A stretch of 48,480 nt of DNA from Anaerolinea sp. (GTDB lineage: Bacteria; Chloroflexota; Dehalococcoidia; Tepidiformales; Tepidiformaceae), in contig PNKC01000020.1 of the NCBI GenBank assembly GCA_013822275.1, positions 1 through 48,480 of the forward strand. Reading direction: 5' to 3'. This document shows positions 40,604 through 48,480 of this stretch, in pieces. The number at the start of each line of letters is the position of its first letter. Position 1 is the first letter of the stretch. The notes beneath the pieces are model-generated. The model worked only from the letters and a program-made list of their open reading frames with translations, ran no database searches and had not been told where the DNA came from. The position numbers and the translations under genes are program-made.

Positions 40604-40609
40604 ATTCTA
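40604..40609 (-). promoter_or_regulatory. -10-like box TAGAAT before the alcohol dehydrogenase gene
   Basis: On the minus strand, TAGAAT lies 30 bases before GTG 40573, in the 62-base gap after the biotin carboxylase gene. A -35 element is not clear. Confidence 0.4.
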
Positions 40610-40635
40610 GCAGCGGCTTGGCTCGCCTGCCGCGC

Positions 40636-42621
40636 TCACTCCAGCTCGAAGAGGATGTCGCCTTCCTTCACCACGTCCCGCGCGGCGATGTGGACAGTCT
40701 TCACGACGCCGCCGGCCGAGGCCGCAATCCGGTGCTCCATCTTCATCGCCTCCAGGGTAGCGAGGACCTGGCCGGGCTCGACGGTGTCGCCCTCCGCGGC
40801 GCGGACTGAGGCGATAGTCCCCGCCAGCGGCGCCGCAACCACCGTCACACCTTCGGCGGCGGCGTGAACCCGTCGCGGAAGAACTGGTGGAGGCTCGATT
40901 GAGAGCGTCCAGGCGCCGGACTTGCCTGAGCCCGGTTCGTAAACCTGTAGTTCGCCTTGGCCCACGCCATCGCTATCCACGCCCAATTCCCTCGCCGGGG
41001 TGCCAACGAACACGGTGAAGTGCCCCGCACCGTGTGCCGTGGCCCGGAACGTCTGCAGGTCGCCACCGTCGAGCCTTACCGTGCCTGCTCCCGGCGCCGC
41101 CATGGCCCCCATCACCTCGCGGGACTCGTCGCCATCGCTCAGCCAAATGCGTGCCTCACCGGCGCCGATCCAGCCGGGGGACCGGAACGGCGTCTTCTCG
41201 ATTGTCGTCCCGGAAGCCAGCAAAGCCACCGCGGCCGCCATCCACGCCTCCTTTGGCACCGCGCGACTCGCGAGCAGCGCCGGCAGCTCGGATTCAAGCC
41301 AATCCACCGTTGCCTCTCCCTGGCGGAACGCACCCGAGGCGAGGATCGCCCGGTGCAGCCCGAGGTTGGTCTTTAATCCCCCAACGACAAGGCCGGCGAG
41401 GTCGTGCTCCGCCACCGCCAGCGCGTGCTCCCTGTCCGTGCCGAGCACGACGGCCTTCGCGACCAGTGAATCGTACTGCGACGGGACAACGTCACCCTCG
41501 GCGAAGCCGCTGTCGAAGCGCTTCGTCCCCTCCCCAATCGACCGGATCCGCCCGGTTGAGGGCCGGAAGTCTTGCCGCGGGTCCTCTGCGTTGACGCGGA
41601 ACTCGATGGCGTGGCCCCTGAACGTGATGTCCTGCTGCTGGAATGGCAGGGCTTCACCGGCGGCGACGCGAAGTTGCAGCTCCACTAGGTCCAGACCGGT
41701 CACCATCTCCGTCACAGGGTGCTCAACCTGCAGGCGCGGGTTCACCTCAAGAAAGTAGAACGGCCGCGTCCCGTCCTTTCCTGGTTGATCGACGAGGAAC
41801 TCGAATGTGCCGGCGTTGACGTAGCCGATGGCGCCGGCGAGGCGCAGCGCGGCGCTGGTGACGCGCCCACGTAACTCCTCGTCCACCACCGGACTCGGGG
41901 TCTCCTCTATCAGTTTCTGGTGGCGCCGCTGCACCGAGCAGTCGCGTTCGCCGAGATGGACGGCGTTGCCGTGCTCGTCCGCGAGCACCTGGACCTCAAC
42001 GTGGTGAGCCCGCGTGACCAGCTTTTCGAGAAGCAGGCCGGGATCCCCGAAGGCCGACTCCGCCTCCCGCCGGGCACTCACGATAGCTTCTGGAAGCGTG
42101 GCCGCCTCGAACACTTCGCGCATCCCCCGCCCGCCGCCGCCGCCTCGCGCCTTCAGCATCACCGGAAAGCCGATCTTGCCCGCCTCGCGCACGAGCGTCG
42201 CGTCGCCGTCGTCGCCATCCCAACCGGGCACGACCGGGACGCCGTTCGCGACCGCCAGCTGTCGGGCGGCGGCCTTATCTCCCACGCCGCGGAGCACGGC
42301 CGGCGGTGGGCCAACGAAGACGATCCCCTCCGCCGCACACCGTTCCGCGAAGTCGGCGCGTTCGCTCAGGAACCCATAGCCAGGATGAATGGCCTCGCAC
42401 CCCTGCGATTTCGCGGCCGCGATCACGGCGTCCATGTCCAGGTAAGTGTCTGAGGCGCTGTAGCCCTCAAGCAGCACGACGGCGTCGGCACTCCGCACTG
42501 CGAGGCTCGTCCTGTCCGGGATTGACGCCACCACGGCCGACCTGATCCCCATCTGGCGCAGCGTCCGGATGATGCGCACAGCGATCTCGCCACGGTTGGC
42601 CACCAGGACGCTGGAGAACAT
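40636..42621 (-). CDS. Acyl-CoA carboxylase alpha subunit (biotin carboxylase + BCCP fusion)
   Basis: A 661-residue subunit that carboxylates its own biotin with ATP and bicarbonate. Biotin carboxylase about 1-450: start FSSVLVANRGEIAVRIIRTL, ATP loop ARGGGGGRGMREVF and the catalytic FLEVNPRLQVEHPVTEMVTG. A middle BT-like region links to the C-terminal biotinyl domain, with the biotinylated Lys at about 627 in LEAMKMEH. ATG 42621 starts the conserved sequence; GTG 42654 is an alternative. The carboxyltransferase subunit is not in the window, so acetyl-, propionyl- or methylcrotonyl-CoA specificity is open. Confidence 0.9.
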   Translation of the reverse strand: MFSSVLVANRGEIAVRIIRTLRQMGIRSAVVASIPDRTSLAVRSADAVVLLEGYSASDTYLDMDAVIAAAKSQGCEAIHPGYGFLSERADFAERCAAEGIVFVGPPPAVLRGVGDKAAARQLAVANGVPVVPGWDGDDGDATLVREAGKIGFPVMLKARGGGGGRGMREVFEAATLPEAIVSARREAESAFGDPGLLLEKLVTRAHHVEVQVLADEHGNAVHLGERDCSVQRRHQKLIEETPSPVVDEELRGRVTSAALRLAGAIGYVNAGTFEFLVDQPGKDGTRPFYFLEVNPRLQVEHPVTEMVTGLDLVELQLRVAAGEALPFQQQDITFRGHAIEFRVNAEDPRQDFRPSTGRIRSIGEGTKRFDSGFAEGDVVPSQYDSLVAKAVVLGTDREHALAVAEHDLAGLVVGGLKTNLGLHRAILASGAFRQGEATVDWLESELPALLASRAVPKEAWMAAAVALLASGTTIEKTPFRSPGWIGAGEARIWLSDGDESREVMGAMAAPGAGTVRLDGGDLQTFRATAHGAGHFTVFVGTPARELGVDSDGVGQGELQVYEPGSGKSGAWTLSIEPPPVLPRRVHAAAEGVTVVAAPLAGTIASVRAAEGDTVEPGQVLATLEAMKMEHRIAASAGGVVKTVHIAARDVVKEGDILFELE

Positions 42622-42685
42622 GGCCGGATTGAACCACTGTTCCGCCGCGGGCACAAAGATTCAGGGAACAACTCCCGGCGCGCGC

Positions 42686-42691
42686 TATACT
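42686..42691 (+). promoter_or_regulatory. -10-like box TATACT before the HicB-like gene
   Basis: TATACT is followed by six bases and ATG 42698, with no ribosome binding site. The best-matching example of the leaderless pattern here. Confidence 0.5.
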
Positions 42692-42697
42692 GGCGGC

Positions 42698-42916
42698 ATG
42701 CATGTTGAGTTCACCGCGATCATCGAGCCCGCCGAAGAGGGGGGATTCTGGGCGTACTGCCCCGAGGTCCCGGGCGCTAACGGCCAGGGCGAGTCAGTCG
42801 AAGAGGTCAAGAAAGACCTGGCAGCTGCCATCGAGCTGATGCTGGATGTGATGCGGGAAGAAGCGCTCAAGAAGGCCTCTCCCCTCGCGCGCCGCGAACC
42901 GCTCGTCTTCGCGTGA
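42698..42916 (+). CDS. HicB-family (UPF0150) antitoxin-like protein, apparently orphan
   Basis: A 72-residue protein with the HicB-like partial RNase-H-type fold: FTAIIEPAEEGGFWAYCPEV, then GANGQGESVEEVKKDLAAAI and ELMLDVMREE. HicB proteins neutralise HicA mRNA interferases; this short form lacks a C-terminal DNA-binding domain. ATG 42698 is set by the TATACT box. No intact hicA is next to it. Directly overlapping its TGA is a GTG that reads V-K-R-V-A-L-I-H-G-stop, reminiscent of the start of a HicA but ending after nine codons. It could be a decayed partner, or chance. Confidence 0.75.
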   Translation: MHVEFTAIIEPAEEGGFWAYCPEVPGANGQGESVEEVKKDLAAAIELMLDVMREEALKKASPLARREPLVFA

Positions 42917-42993
42917 AGCGCGTGGCGCTCATCCACGGATAGCGCGACGAGCCTTCAAGGGGAGACGCCGTGGCCACGCGCGTCCGCGGACGT

Positions 42994-44061
42994 CTACGGC
43001 GGCGCCGGGTCGCGATCCGGCGCGAGCACTTCGTCGGTTGCTCCGGGTTGGGGAACCGCCGGTGACCGCTTGTCCAGGTAGTAGTCCAAGAAGACGCGCC
43101 CGGCGGCGGCCGCGGGCAGCGCGAGCAGGATCCCCGGAATCCCCAGGAGCTCGCCACCGACGAGCACCGCCAGGAGCACGACCAGCGCGGGCAGGTTGAG
43201 CGTTTGACCATAAACTCGGGGTACAAGGAACCGGTCTTCGAACTGCTGATAGGCGAGCAGCGCCCCAACCACGATGAGGGCCTGCGTGGGCGACTCCTGA
43301 AACGCCGCCACTGTGGCCGGAATGATCGCGATCAGCGCCCCAACCAGCGGGATGATGTCCGCGAAAGCGGCGAGCACGCCAAACGCCACCGCATTGTCCA
43401 CACCCACCAGGAGCAACACCGCCAGCGTGTACAGCCCGATGATCACCGACGTGATCAGCTGGCCGCGGACGTACCCGCCGACCACGCGGTTCAGCGCCTG
43501 GAGGAAGTGCTTCACCTCGGGTTCGCGGCCATTCGGGACGAAGCGGTAGAGGAACGCGCTCAACCGCGGCGTATCCACCAGCAGGTAGGCCGTCAGCACG
43601 ATGACCGTAAACGCCGAGATGACGCCAAGCACCACCCGCTGGCCGTAATCGACCGCGGCCCGCCCGGATACCAGGTGCGCCCAGTCGATGTCCCCCGCGC
43701 GGTCTTCCAGGCGCCAGCGCTCCGTGTCGAATCCGAGGTCGGCGGCGAACTCTTCGAACTTGCGCGCCTCCTGGGGGAGGTTGTCCCGCAGGTCGCGAAA
43801 CTCGTTCACAACCGCCGGCACGACAATGGCGATCATGCCGCCGAGCAGGCTCAGCACGGCAAGCAACATGATCAGCACGGCGGCCACCCTCGGCACCCCA
43901 CGGCGGCAAAGCCACTCCACGTATGGCAGCAGAGCCGTCATGAAAATGAACGCTGTGATCACCAGCAGCAGGACGGGCCAGAGTTCGAAAAGAGCCCAAA
44001 GTGACGCGAGGGCGAGACCGAAAACAACCAGGCCGCGGTACGAAACCTCAATCTTCAGCAT
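42994..44061 (-). CDS. AI-2E family (PerM/YtvI-like) permease
   Basis: A 355-residue membrane protein with about eight hydrophobic segments and a large soluble stretch after helix 3 (about 85-150). Typical family segments: GVPRVAAVLIMLLAVLSLLG, VVGGYVRGQLITSVIIGLYT and FADIIPLVGALIAIIPATVA, then YQQFEDRFLVPRVYGQTLNL. Members are linked to ion-coupled transport or autoinducer export, but the substrate here is unknown. ATG 44061 is chosen because GGGAG lies five bases upstream. Divergent from the alpha/beta hydrolase gene. The C-terminal tail is acidic and Pro-rich. Confidence 0.85.
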   Translation of the reverse strand: MLKIEVSYRGLVVFGLALASLWALFELWPVLLLVITAFIFMTALLPYVEWLCRRGVPRVAAVLIMLLAVLSLLGGMIAIVVPAVVNEFRDLRDNLPQEARKFEEFAADLGFDTERWRLEDRAGDIDWAHLVSGRAAVDYGQRVVLGVISAFTVIVLTAYLLVDTPRLSAFLYRFVPNGREPEVKHFLQALNRVVGGYVRGQLITSVIIGLYTLAVLLLVGVDNAVAFGVLAAFADIIPLVGALIAIIPATVAAFQESPTQALIVVGALLAYQQFEDRFLVPRVYGQTLNLPALVVLLAVLVGGELLGIPGILLALPAAAAGRVFLDYYLDKRSPAVPQPGATDEVLAPDRDPAPP

Positions 44062-44149
44062 GCTCACTCCCGCGCCGTGACGGCATCCCCGCTGCCGCGT
44101 AGCCTACGGCCGGGGTAATCGCCCCACAACACGCCCGGGGCACGCAGCC

Positions 44150-44770
44150 GTGAATCTCCTTCGCAATGGGCCGCCGTCCGCGCCGCTCACGCTTGTCCTT
44201 GCGCATGGCGCCGGTACGCCGATGGACCACCCGTTCCTCGCCGCGTTCGCCGAGGCGATAGGGGCGGCCGGTTTCGCCGTCGTGCGTTTCGAATTCCCCT
44301 ACATGGCGGCGCGACGCGAAGACGGCAAGAGACGCGCGCCGGACCGCGAACCGGTCTTGCTGCAGGCCTTCCACGATGCCGCCTCGGACGTGAAGCCGCC
44401 GCTCGTGGTGGGCGGCAAGTCGATGGGCGGCCGGATCGCCAGCATGGTGGCCGGCGACCTTGGCGCGATCGGCCTGCTTGTCCTCGGCTATCCGTTCCAC
44501 CCCACCGGGCGGCCCGAGCGCACGCGCGTCGCCCACCTCGCCGAGCTGCGCACGCCGGCCTTGATCATCCAGGGGACGCGGGACCCTTTCGGCACGCGCG
44601 CCGAAGTCGAAACGTACCGCCTGAGCCCCTCCATCCGCGTGCACTGGATCGAAGGCGGCAACCATGACCTCGCCACCGGCGGCGGAAAACGGCCCATCGA
44701 GGCCACCCTCGCCGGGCCTCTCCAGCACGCCACGGCCTTCCTCTCCAGCCTGTTGACACGAAGCGGCTGA
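44150..44770 (+). CDS. Alpha/beta hydrolase, KANL3/Tex30-like family
   Basis: A 206-residue compact hydrolase. The N-terminal LVLAHGAGTPMDHPFLAAFA and nucleophile elbow VGGKSMGGRIASM (Ser at about 88) are characteristic of the small Tex30/KANL3-type group; Asp and His lie in IQGTRDPFGTRAEVE and IEGGNHDLATGGG. The substrate is unknown; an esterase or dienelactone-hydrolase-like reaction is possible. GTG 44150 starts the frame; no ribosome binding site is obvious. The gap to the divergent permease contains the palindrome CGTAG-C-CTACG (44098-44108). Confidence 0.84.
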   Translation: MNLLRNGPPSAPLTLVLAHGAGTPMDHPFLAAFAEAIGAAGFAVVRFEFPYMAARREDGKRRAPDREPVLLQAFHDAASDVKPPLVVGGKSMGGRIASMVAGDLGAIGLLVLGYPFHPTGRPERTRVAHLAELRTPALIIQGTRDPFGTRAEVETYRLSPSIRVHWIEGGNHDLATGGGKRPIEATLAGPLQHATAFLSSLLTRSG

Positions 44771-44784
44771 AGCCCGCCCTCCGC

Positions 44785-44790
44785 TATCAT
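44785..44790 (+). promoter_or_regulatory. -10-like box TATCAT before the YgjP-like gene
   Basis: TATCAT lies seven bases before ATG 44798 and overlaps an in-frame ATG at 44789. The box makes 44798 the more likely start. Confidence 0.45.
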
Positions 44791-44797
44791 GCTCGCC

Positions 44798-45502
44798 ATG
44801 GAACCTGAGCGCGGGTCGATCCACCTTCCCAACGGTGACGTCGTGCCGTTTGTTGTCCACCGCAGCCACCGGCGGGTCAGGACGATCTCCCTGCGGATCC
44901 AGGACGACGGCACCCTCGCCATCCGGGCGCCGGGCGGGACGGCGACGAAAGAGCTGATGGATGTGCTCGCCCGCCGAGCCTCCTGGATCAGCGACGGCCG
45001 CGACCTCGTAGCAGGGAGACGAGAACGTGCCGCGACCGCTGGAGACACCTCGGTCCCCTACCTCGGTGGCCAGGTGCCGCTGGCCGGTGGGCTCCCGGCC
45101 GTGAGGATCCCCGGCATACCGGATGCTCCGGAGGGAGTTGGAGCGACTCACGCCGATCGGCAGCGGCGTCTCGAAGCCTGGTACATGGCCGCGGCCCGCC
45201 TGGAACTGCCTTCGCGTGTTGCCCGCCTCGCCCACAGCGTCGGACGCCCTCCCTCGCGGGTCGTCGTCTCCCGCCAGCGCGCCGCATGGGGCAGTTGCGC
45301 GCGGGATGGCACGGTCCGCTTGAGCTGGCGCGTGATGCTGCTCCGCCCGGCGCTCATCGACGCAGTCATCGTCCACGAACTCTGCCACCTCATCCACCAC
45401 GACCACAGCCCTCGCTTCTGGCGTGAGGTGGAGCGCGTCCTTCCGGAACACAGGTCGCTCCGCGCCGAACTCAGGGCGGCCCAGCGCGCGCTCCCCTTTT
45501 GA
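44798..45502 (+). CDS. YgjP-like (DUF45 / M48-related) zinc metallopeptidase
   Basis: A 234-residue protein with the zinc site HELCHLIHHDHSPRFW (about 190-205, HExxH form HELCH with the downstream His). The N-terminal beta-rich part (VPFVVHRSHRRVRTISLRIQ) and the segment SRQRAAWGSCARDGTVRLSW, which contains the conserved WGSC block, are typical of the YgjP family. Members are predicted proteases; the target is unknown. ATG 44798 is set by the TATCAT box. It lies between an alpha/beta hydrolase and a YqgE protein on the same strand, each with its own gap. Confidence 0.85.
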   Translation: MEPERGSIHLPNGDVVPFVVHRSHRRVRTISLRIQDDGTLAIRAPGGTATKELMDVLARRASWISDGRDLVAGRRERAATAGDTSVPYLGGQVPLAGGLPAVRIPGIPDAPEGVGATHADRQRRLEAWYMAAARLELPSRVARLAHSVGRPPSRVVVSRQRAAWGSCARDGTVRLSWRVMLLRPALIDAVIVHELCHLIHHDHSPRFWREVERVLPEHRSLRAELRAAQRALPF

Positions 45503-45551
45503 CCTGTACGCGCTGGGTTGTCCGCGCCCTTCGTTCTGCGAAGATTCTGGT

Positions 45552-46103
45552 ATGGCCGAATTCGTCGCCGGGCGGCTCCTGGTCGCCAGCCCAAAGCTCA
45601 CAGATCCGAACTTCGAGCGCACCGTCGTCTACATCGGCATGCACGATCGCGACGGCGCCTTCGGGCTCGTGCTGAACCGTCCGCTCGAAGTGCACGTTGA
45701 GGAACACCTCGAAGGCTGGGAGCGGGTGGTCAGCCCTCCGGCTGTGCTTTTCCAGGGCGGGCCGGTGGACACGTCCGCCGTCGTCGGGCTTGCTCGCCCG
45801 CTCGATGCGACGCTCGACGGCTGGACCGAAATGGCCGGCGGCGCCGGCATCATCGACCTCCGGCTTCCGCCGGCGGAGGCCGAAAAGGGAGTCGCTCATC
45901 TGCGGCTGTTCCTCGGCTATGCGGGCTGGACGTCCGGCCAGCTCGAGGAGGAAATCGCCGATGAAGGATGGTTCGTTGTGGAGTTGCAGCGCGACGACCT
46001 GTTCACTCCGGAACCGGCCAGCCTCTGGCAGCGCGTGCTCCGCCGCCAGCAGGGCAGGCTCGCCATCTTCGCTTACTTCCCGGAGGACCCGTCGCGAAAC
46101 TGA
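45552..46103 (+). CDS. YqgE/AlgH family protein (UPF0301)
   Basis: A 183-residue protein of the YqgE/AlgH family, whose biochemical role is not settled. Conserved start GRLLVASPKLTDPNFERTVV and core GAFGLVLNRPLE, with LFQGGPVDTSAVVGL and FLGYAGWTSGQLEEEIADEG. ATG 45552 begins directly at the conserved region; the frame is open upstream into the previous gene, but that part does not match. No clear ribosome binding site is seen. Complete. Confidence 0.88.
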   Translation: MAEFVAGRLLVASPKLTDPNFERTVVYIGMHDRDGAFGLVLNRPLEVHVEEHLEGWERVVSPPAVLFQGGPVDTSAVVGLARPLDATLDGWTEMAGGAGIIDLRLPPAEAEKGVAHLRLFLGYAGWTSGQLEEEIADEGWFVVELQRDDLFTPEPASLWQRVLRRQQGRLAIFAYFPEDPSRN

Positions 46104-46137
46104 GCCTCAATCCCGCGTTTCTTTCGTCTACCGTGCG

Positions 46138-46143
46138 GTAGAC
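46138..46143 (+). promoter_or_regulatory. -10-like box TAGACT upstream of the acyl-CoA dehydrogenase gene
   Basis: TAGACT would start a transcript near 46150 with a leader of about 48 bases before ATG 46198. It partly overlaps the hyphenated palindrome TCTACCGTGCGGTAGA (46125-46140), which could be an operator. No strong -35. Confidence 0.35.
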
Positions 46144-46197
46144 TGAAGTTGCGATTTCTTCAACGTCGCCAGTCGCAGAAGCAGGACGGTCCCCCCC

Positions 46198-47364
46198 ATG
46201 CAGTTCAAGTTCACCGACGAACACAACGCCCTCCGCGCCGAGGTGAAGCAGTTCCTGCGCGAGGCCGTCCCTTCCGGGCCGGGCCCGGCTCGCCCGACAA
46301 GCCAGGAGAACTGGCCCGCCCAGATGGACTTCCTCAAGAAGCTGGCGGCGAAAGGCTGGGTTGCCCCCGCTTGGCCGAAGGAGTACGGCGGCCAGGCCTG
46401 GCCCCACGTCATGCAGATGATCTTCAGCGAAGAGCTGAGCTACGCCGGCGCGCCGGATGCCGGGCGGGTCTTTAACGTCGGCATGATTGGCCCCACGCTT
46501 ATCGTCCACGGCAGCGAGGCCCAGAAGAAGGAGCACCTCCCCCGCATCACCAGTGGCGAAACCGTCTGGTGCCAGGGCTACAGCGAACCCGGCGCCGGCA
46601 GCGACCTCGCCAGCCTCCAGACCCGCGCCGTCCGCGACGGCGACGATTACGTGGTCAACGGCCAGAAGATCTGGACGACCGGCGCCCACCACGCCGACTG
46701 GTGCTTCCTCCTCGTCCGCACAGACCCGGATGCGCCGAAGCACAAGGGCATCTCCTTCCTCCTGGTGGACATGAGGTCGCCCGGCATCCAGGTCCGCCCA
46801 ATCGTCAACATGGCCGGGTACCACGAATTCAACGAGGTCTTCTTCGAAGACGTGCGCGTCCCCACCGCCAACCGGGTGGGCGAAGAGAACAACGGCTGGT
46901 ACGTCGCAATGACGCTTCTCGACTTCGAGCGCTCCAACGTGGCCAGCATCGCCGCCAACCAGCGCTCGCTCGAACTGCTGGCGGAGCAGATGCGCGCCAC
47001 GAAGCCGGGCGGCGTCTACCGCGACATCTTCCGCCACCGCCTGGCGGATATGTGGCTGTCGAACGAGACCGGCCGCCTCCTCAGCTACCGCATCGCCTGG
47101 ATGCAGGAATCAGGGCGCGTGGCGAACTACGAAGCCTCCGTGATCAAGGTCTTCGCAACGGAACTGGCGGCGCGGATCACGAACTTCGGCGTGAACCTGC
47201 TCGGCCCGGCCGGCGCCCTGGAGCCAGACTCCAAGTACGCCCCGCTGAACGGCATCATGGAGAAAGGCCACCTCTCCAACGTCTCGCCGCTCATTTACAG
47301 CGGCTCAAGCGAGATCCAGCGGAACATCATCGCGACCCGTGGCCTCGGCCTCCCGCGCGATTAG
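46198..47364 (+). CDS. Acyl-CoA dehydrogenase
   Basis: A 388-residue FAD enzyme that introduces the alpha-beta double bond in an acyl-CoA. N-terminal helical domain about 1-120, middle beta domain with CQGYSEPGAGSDLASLQTRA and GQKIWTTGAHHADWCFLLVR, and C-terminal helical domain ending in YSGSSEIQRNIIATRGLGLP, the typical closing motif. Its substrate chain length or branching cannot be read. The next gene starts three bases later and may be in one unit. It fits the acyl-CoA-rich metabolism of the crotonase/CoA-transferase island, though it is 22 kb away. Confidence 0.93.
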   Translation: MQFKFTDEHNALRAEVKQFLREAVPSGPGPARPTSQENWPAQMDFLKKLAAKGWVAPAWPKEYGGQAWPHVMQMIFSEELSYAGAPDAGRVFNVGMIGPTLIVHGSEAQKKEHLPRITSGETVWCQGYSEPGAGSDLASLQTRAVRDGDDYVVNGQKIWTTGAHHADWCFLLVRTDPDAPKHKGISFLLVDMRSPGIQVRPIVNMAGYHEFNEVFFEDVRVPTANRVGEENNGWYVAMTLLDFERSNVASIAANQRSLELLAEQMRATKPGGVYRDIFRHRLADMWLSNETGRLLSYRIAWMQESGRVANYEASVIKVFATELAARITNFGVNLLGPAGALEPDSKYAPLNGIMEKGHLSNVSPLIYSGSSEIQRNIIATRGLGLPRD

Positions 47365-47367
47365 CCC

Positions 47368-48132
47368 GTGACGACCGGCCTGTTCCGGACGAACCTTGCG
47401 CGGTTCCGAGCAGCAACCGCGCTGGAACTGGGCTGCGATGAGGCCGCCTTCGATTCCCACGCCCTCACCGTCGTCGCGCGGCCGGACACGGCGCGCGACC
47501 AACGGCCCGCCCGGGTGGTCACATTCGGGACGGGCACTGTCATTTCCATCGATCCGGCCTACCTGGATTGGGCGCGGAGGTTGAGCTTCAAGAAGCACTA
47601 CGATGCGTTTTCGGCAGACCAGTTCGTCCTCCCCATGATCGCCGAAATGGCGCTCCGCGGAGCCGCCGGCGCGGCCCGCGCCGTGAGTCTCACCTTCATC
47701 CCCGAAGTGACGCCCCGCCCTCCCTCGCTCAGGGTGGGCGTCTGCGAACAACGGATCGACCCGGGCTGGCGAGCGAAGCATCTTCCATCCGGCCTGTTCG
47801 CCAATGCGCTTGGTGACCCGGGTGAAGTTCATGCCGATGTGTACTGGCGCTGGGGACTGGCGCTTATCGACGAATCTGGGGAGCCGGTTGCGGTTGCCGG
47901 CGCCTACGACGACGGACAGGGCCTGCTCGAAATAGGAGTGGACGTGGTTCGCGAACTTCGTGGCACGGGTCTCGCACGCACCGTTGTCGCGCTCATCAGC
48001 CGGGCGATTGCCGAAGATGGGATGACCGCGACTTACTACTGCAGCGCCAGCAACGTGCGATCTCACCGCACCGCGCTCGGTGCTGGCTTCGTCCCGGTGG
48101 TGACCAATGCCGGAGTGCGTATGCCGCGCTAG
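47368..48132 (+). CDS. GNAT-family N-acetyltransferase with N-terminal extension
   Basis: A 254-residue protein. The C-terminal half (about 145-250) is GNAT-like: AVAGAYDDGQGLLEIGVDVV followed by RELRGTGLARTVVALISRAI, where RGTGLA is the acetyl-CoA pyrophosphate loop, then CSASNVRSHRTALGAGFVPV. The N-terminal half (about 1-130) has no recognised domain. Substrate unknown. GTG 47368 starts three bases after the stop of the acyl-CoA dehydrogenase gene, so co-translation is likely. Confidence 0.8.
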   Translation: MTTGLFRTNLARFRAATALELGCDEAAFDSHALTVVARPDTARDQRPARVVTFGTGTVISIDPAYLDWARRLSFKKHYDAFSADQFVLPMIAEMALRGAAGAARAVSLTFIPEVTPRPPSLRVGVCEQRIDPGWRAKHLPSGLFANALGDPGEVHADVYWRWGLALIDESGEPVAVAGAYDDGQGLLEIGVDVVRELRGTGLARTVVALISRAIAEDGMTATYYCSASNVRSHRTALGAGFVPVVTNAGVRMPR

Positions 48133-48166
48133 CAGTGCCCGGTGTGAGCCGGAAGCGAAAACCCCG

Positions 48167-48172
48167 TACGAT
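48167..48172 (+). promoter_or_regulatory. -10-like box TACGAT before the PIG-L gene
   Basis: TACGAT lies seven bases before ATG 48180, with no ribosome binding site between. Confidence 0.45.
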
Positions 48173-48179
48173 TGTCGCC

Positions 48180-48480
48180 ATGACTCACCGCCGCATCCTT
48201 GCTGTTTATAGCCACCCGGACGACGAAGGGCAGGTCACCGGGACCCTTCACCACTTCCTCCGTCAGGGTCACCAGGTGACCCTCCTCTGCGCCACGCGTG
48301 GTGAAGTGGGCGAGATCAGCCACCCTTCACTTGCCACGCCGGAGACGCTCTGGTACACGAGGGAACTCGAACTCCGCGCTTCCATGGCCCAGATCGGCCT
48401 CTTCGACGTCCGTTTCCTCCCCTTTCGTGACAGCGGCATGGACGGGACACCGGAGAACGAGGATCCCCGCTGCCTCCACC
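48180..48480 (+). CDS. PIG-L family deacetylase, N-terminal part (cut by window edge)
   Basis: The first 100 residues of a LmbE/PIG-L zinc deacetylase that runs off the right edge. The zinc motif HPDDE is in ILAVYSHPDDEGQVTGTLHH (residues about 6-25), followed by VTLLCATRGEVGEI, both typical. Members deacetylate N-acetyl sugars or related compounds, for example in mycothiol or bacillithiol synthesis; the substrate here cannot be told from the fragment. ATG 48180 is set by the TACGAT box. Confidence 0.9.
   Translation, partial: MTHRRILAVYSHPDDEGQVTGTLHHFLRQGHQVTLLCATRGEVGEISHPSLATPETLWYTRELELRASMAQIGLFDVRFLPFRDSGMDGTPENEDPRCLH

Noticed and set aside
42929-43999. Second long minus-strand frame over the permease gene
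   Set aside because: It is another reading frame of the AI-2E permease gene, Arg/Gly/Ala-rich without membrane helices; the permease frame is clearly the coding one.

Overview
The window is a gene-dense, high-G+C bacterial chromosome segment of about 50 protein-coding genes, with no RNA gene, insertion sequence, prophage or CRISPR array that I can see. The gene content fits a Chloroflexota-type bacterium, possibly near the Dehalococcoidia: a DUF3090 protein, RNase Y with YmdB, an acetoin-dehydrogenase-type complex with AcoX, many acyl-CoA enzymes, and many GTG starts. That placement is an inference from gene families, not from a marker gene. At least a dozen genes carry a TANNNT-like box only 6-9 bases before the start codon and no good ribosome binding site, which suggests that leaderless mRNAs are common here.

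Layout. 1-8100: start of a phosphofructokinase gene (minus), a secreted or anchored DUF3048 protein, a heptamer tandem repeat, DUF3090, a WYL regulator, two coupled proline-specific peptidases (Xaa-Pro aminopeptidase and DPP-IV-like) and a two-domain sulfurtransferase. 8096-9129: three tandem paralogous small four-cysteine proteins that I cannot assign to a known family; this is the most novel-looking locus. 9385-12364: a response regulator with a degenerate receiver, an MFS exporter, a small SWIM zinc-finger protein with a structured leader, and a small membrane protein ending at a strong palindromic terminator-like element.

12396-24178 is a catabolic island: three crotonase-fold enzymes, then acoA-acoB-acoX-acoC-lpd (a 2-oxo or acetoin dehydrogenase complex read from a near-consensus promoter with a two-hairpin leader), a fused double-domain class III CoA-transferase and a nitroreductase. 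Together they suggest activation of a carboxylic acid to its CoA thioester, modification by crotonases and cleavage to acyl-CoA; the substrate is unknown. 24200-26261 holds two polytopic membrane proteins (LPG-synthase-like and PAP2-like).

26299-34583 is a chemotaxis island. A minus-strand operon, in transcription order cheW-cheA-cheC-cheD-cheY-cheB-cheR, diverges from fliM, an unknown 116-residue protein and cheX. No receptor gene, fliN or other flagellar gene is in the window.

34638-42621: a small anchored basic protein, a J-like/zinc-finger membrane protein, an RNA-turnover operon (rny-ymdB-PHP phosphoesterase-fabZ), a zinc alcohol dehydrogenase without the usual structural-zinc cysteines, and a biotin carboxylase/BCCP fusion. 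42698-48480: an apparently orphan HicB antitoxin-like protein, an AI-2E-family permease, an alpha/beta hydrolase, a YgjP-like metallopeptidase, a YqgE/AlgH protein, an acyl-CoA dehydrogenase, a GNAT acetyltransferase and the start of a PIG-L deacetylase. No gene-free stretch exceeds 300 bases.
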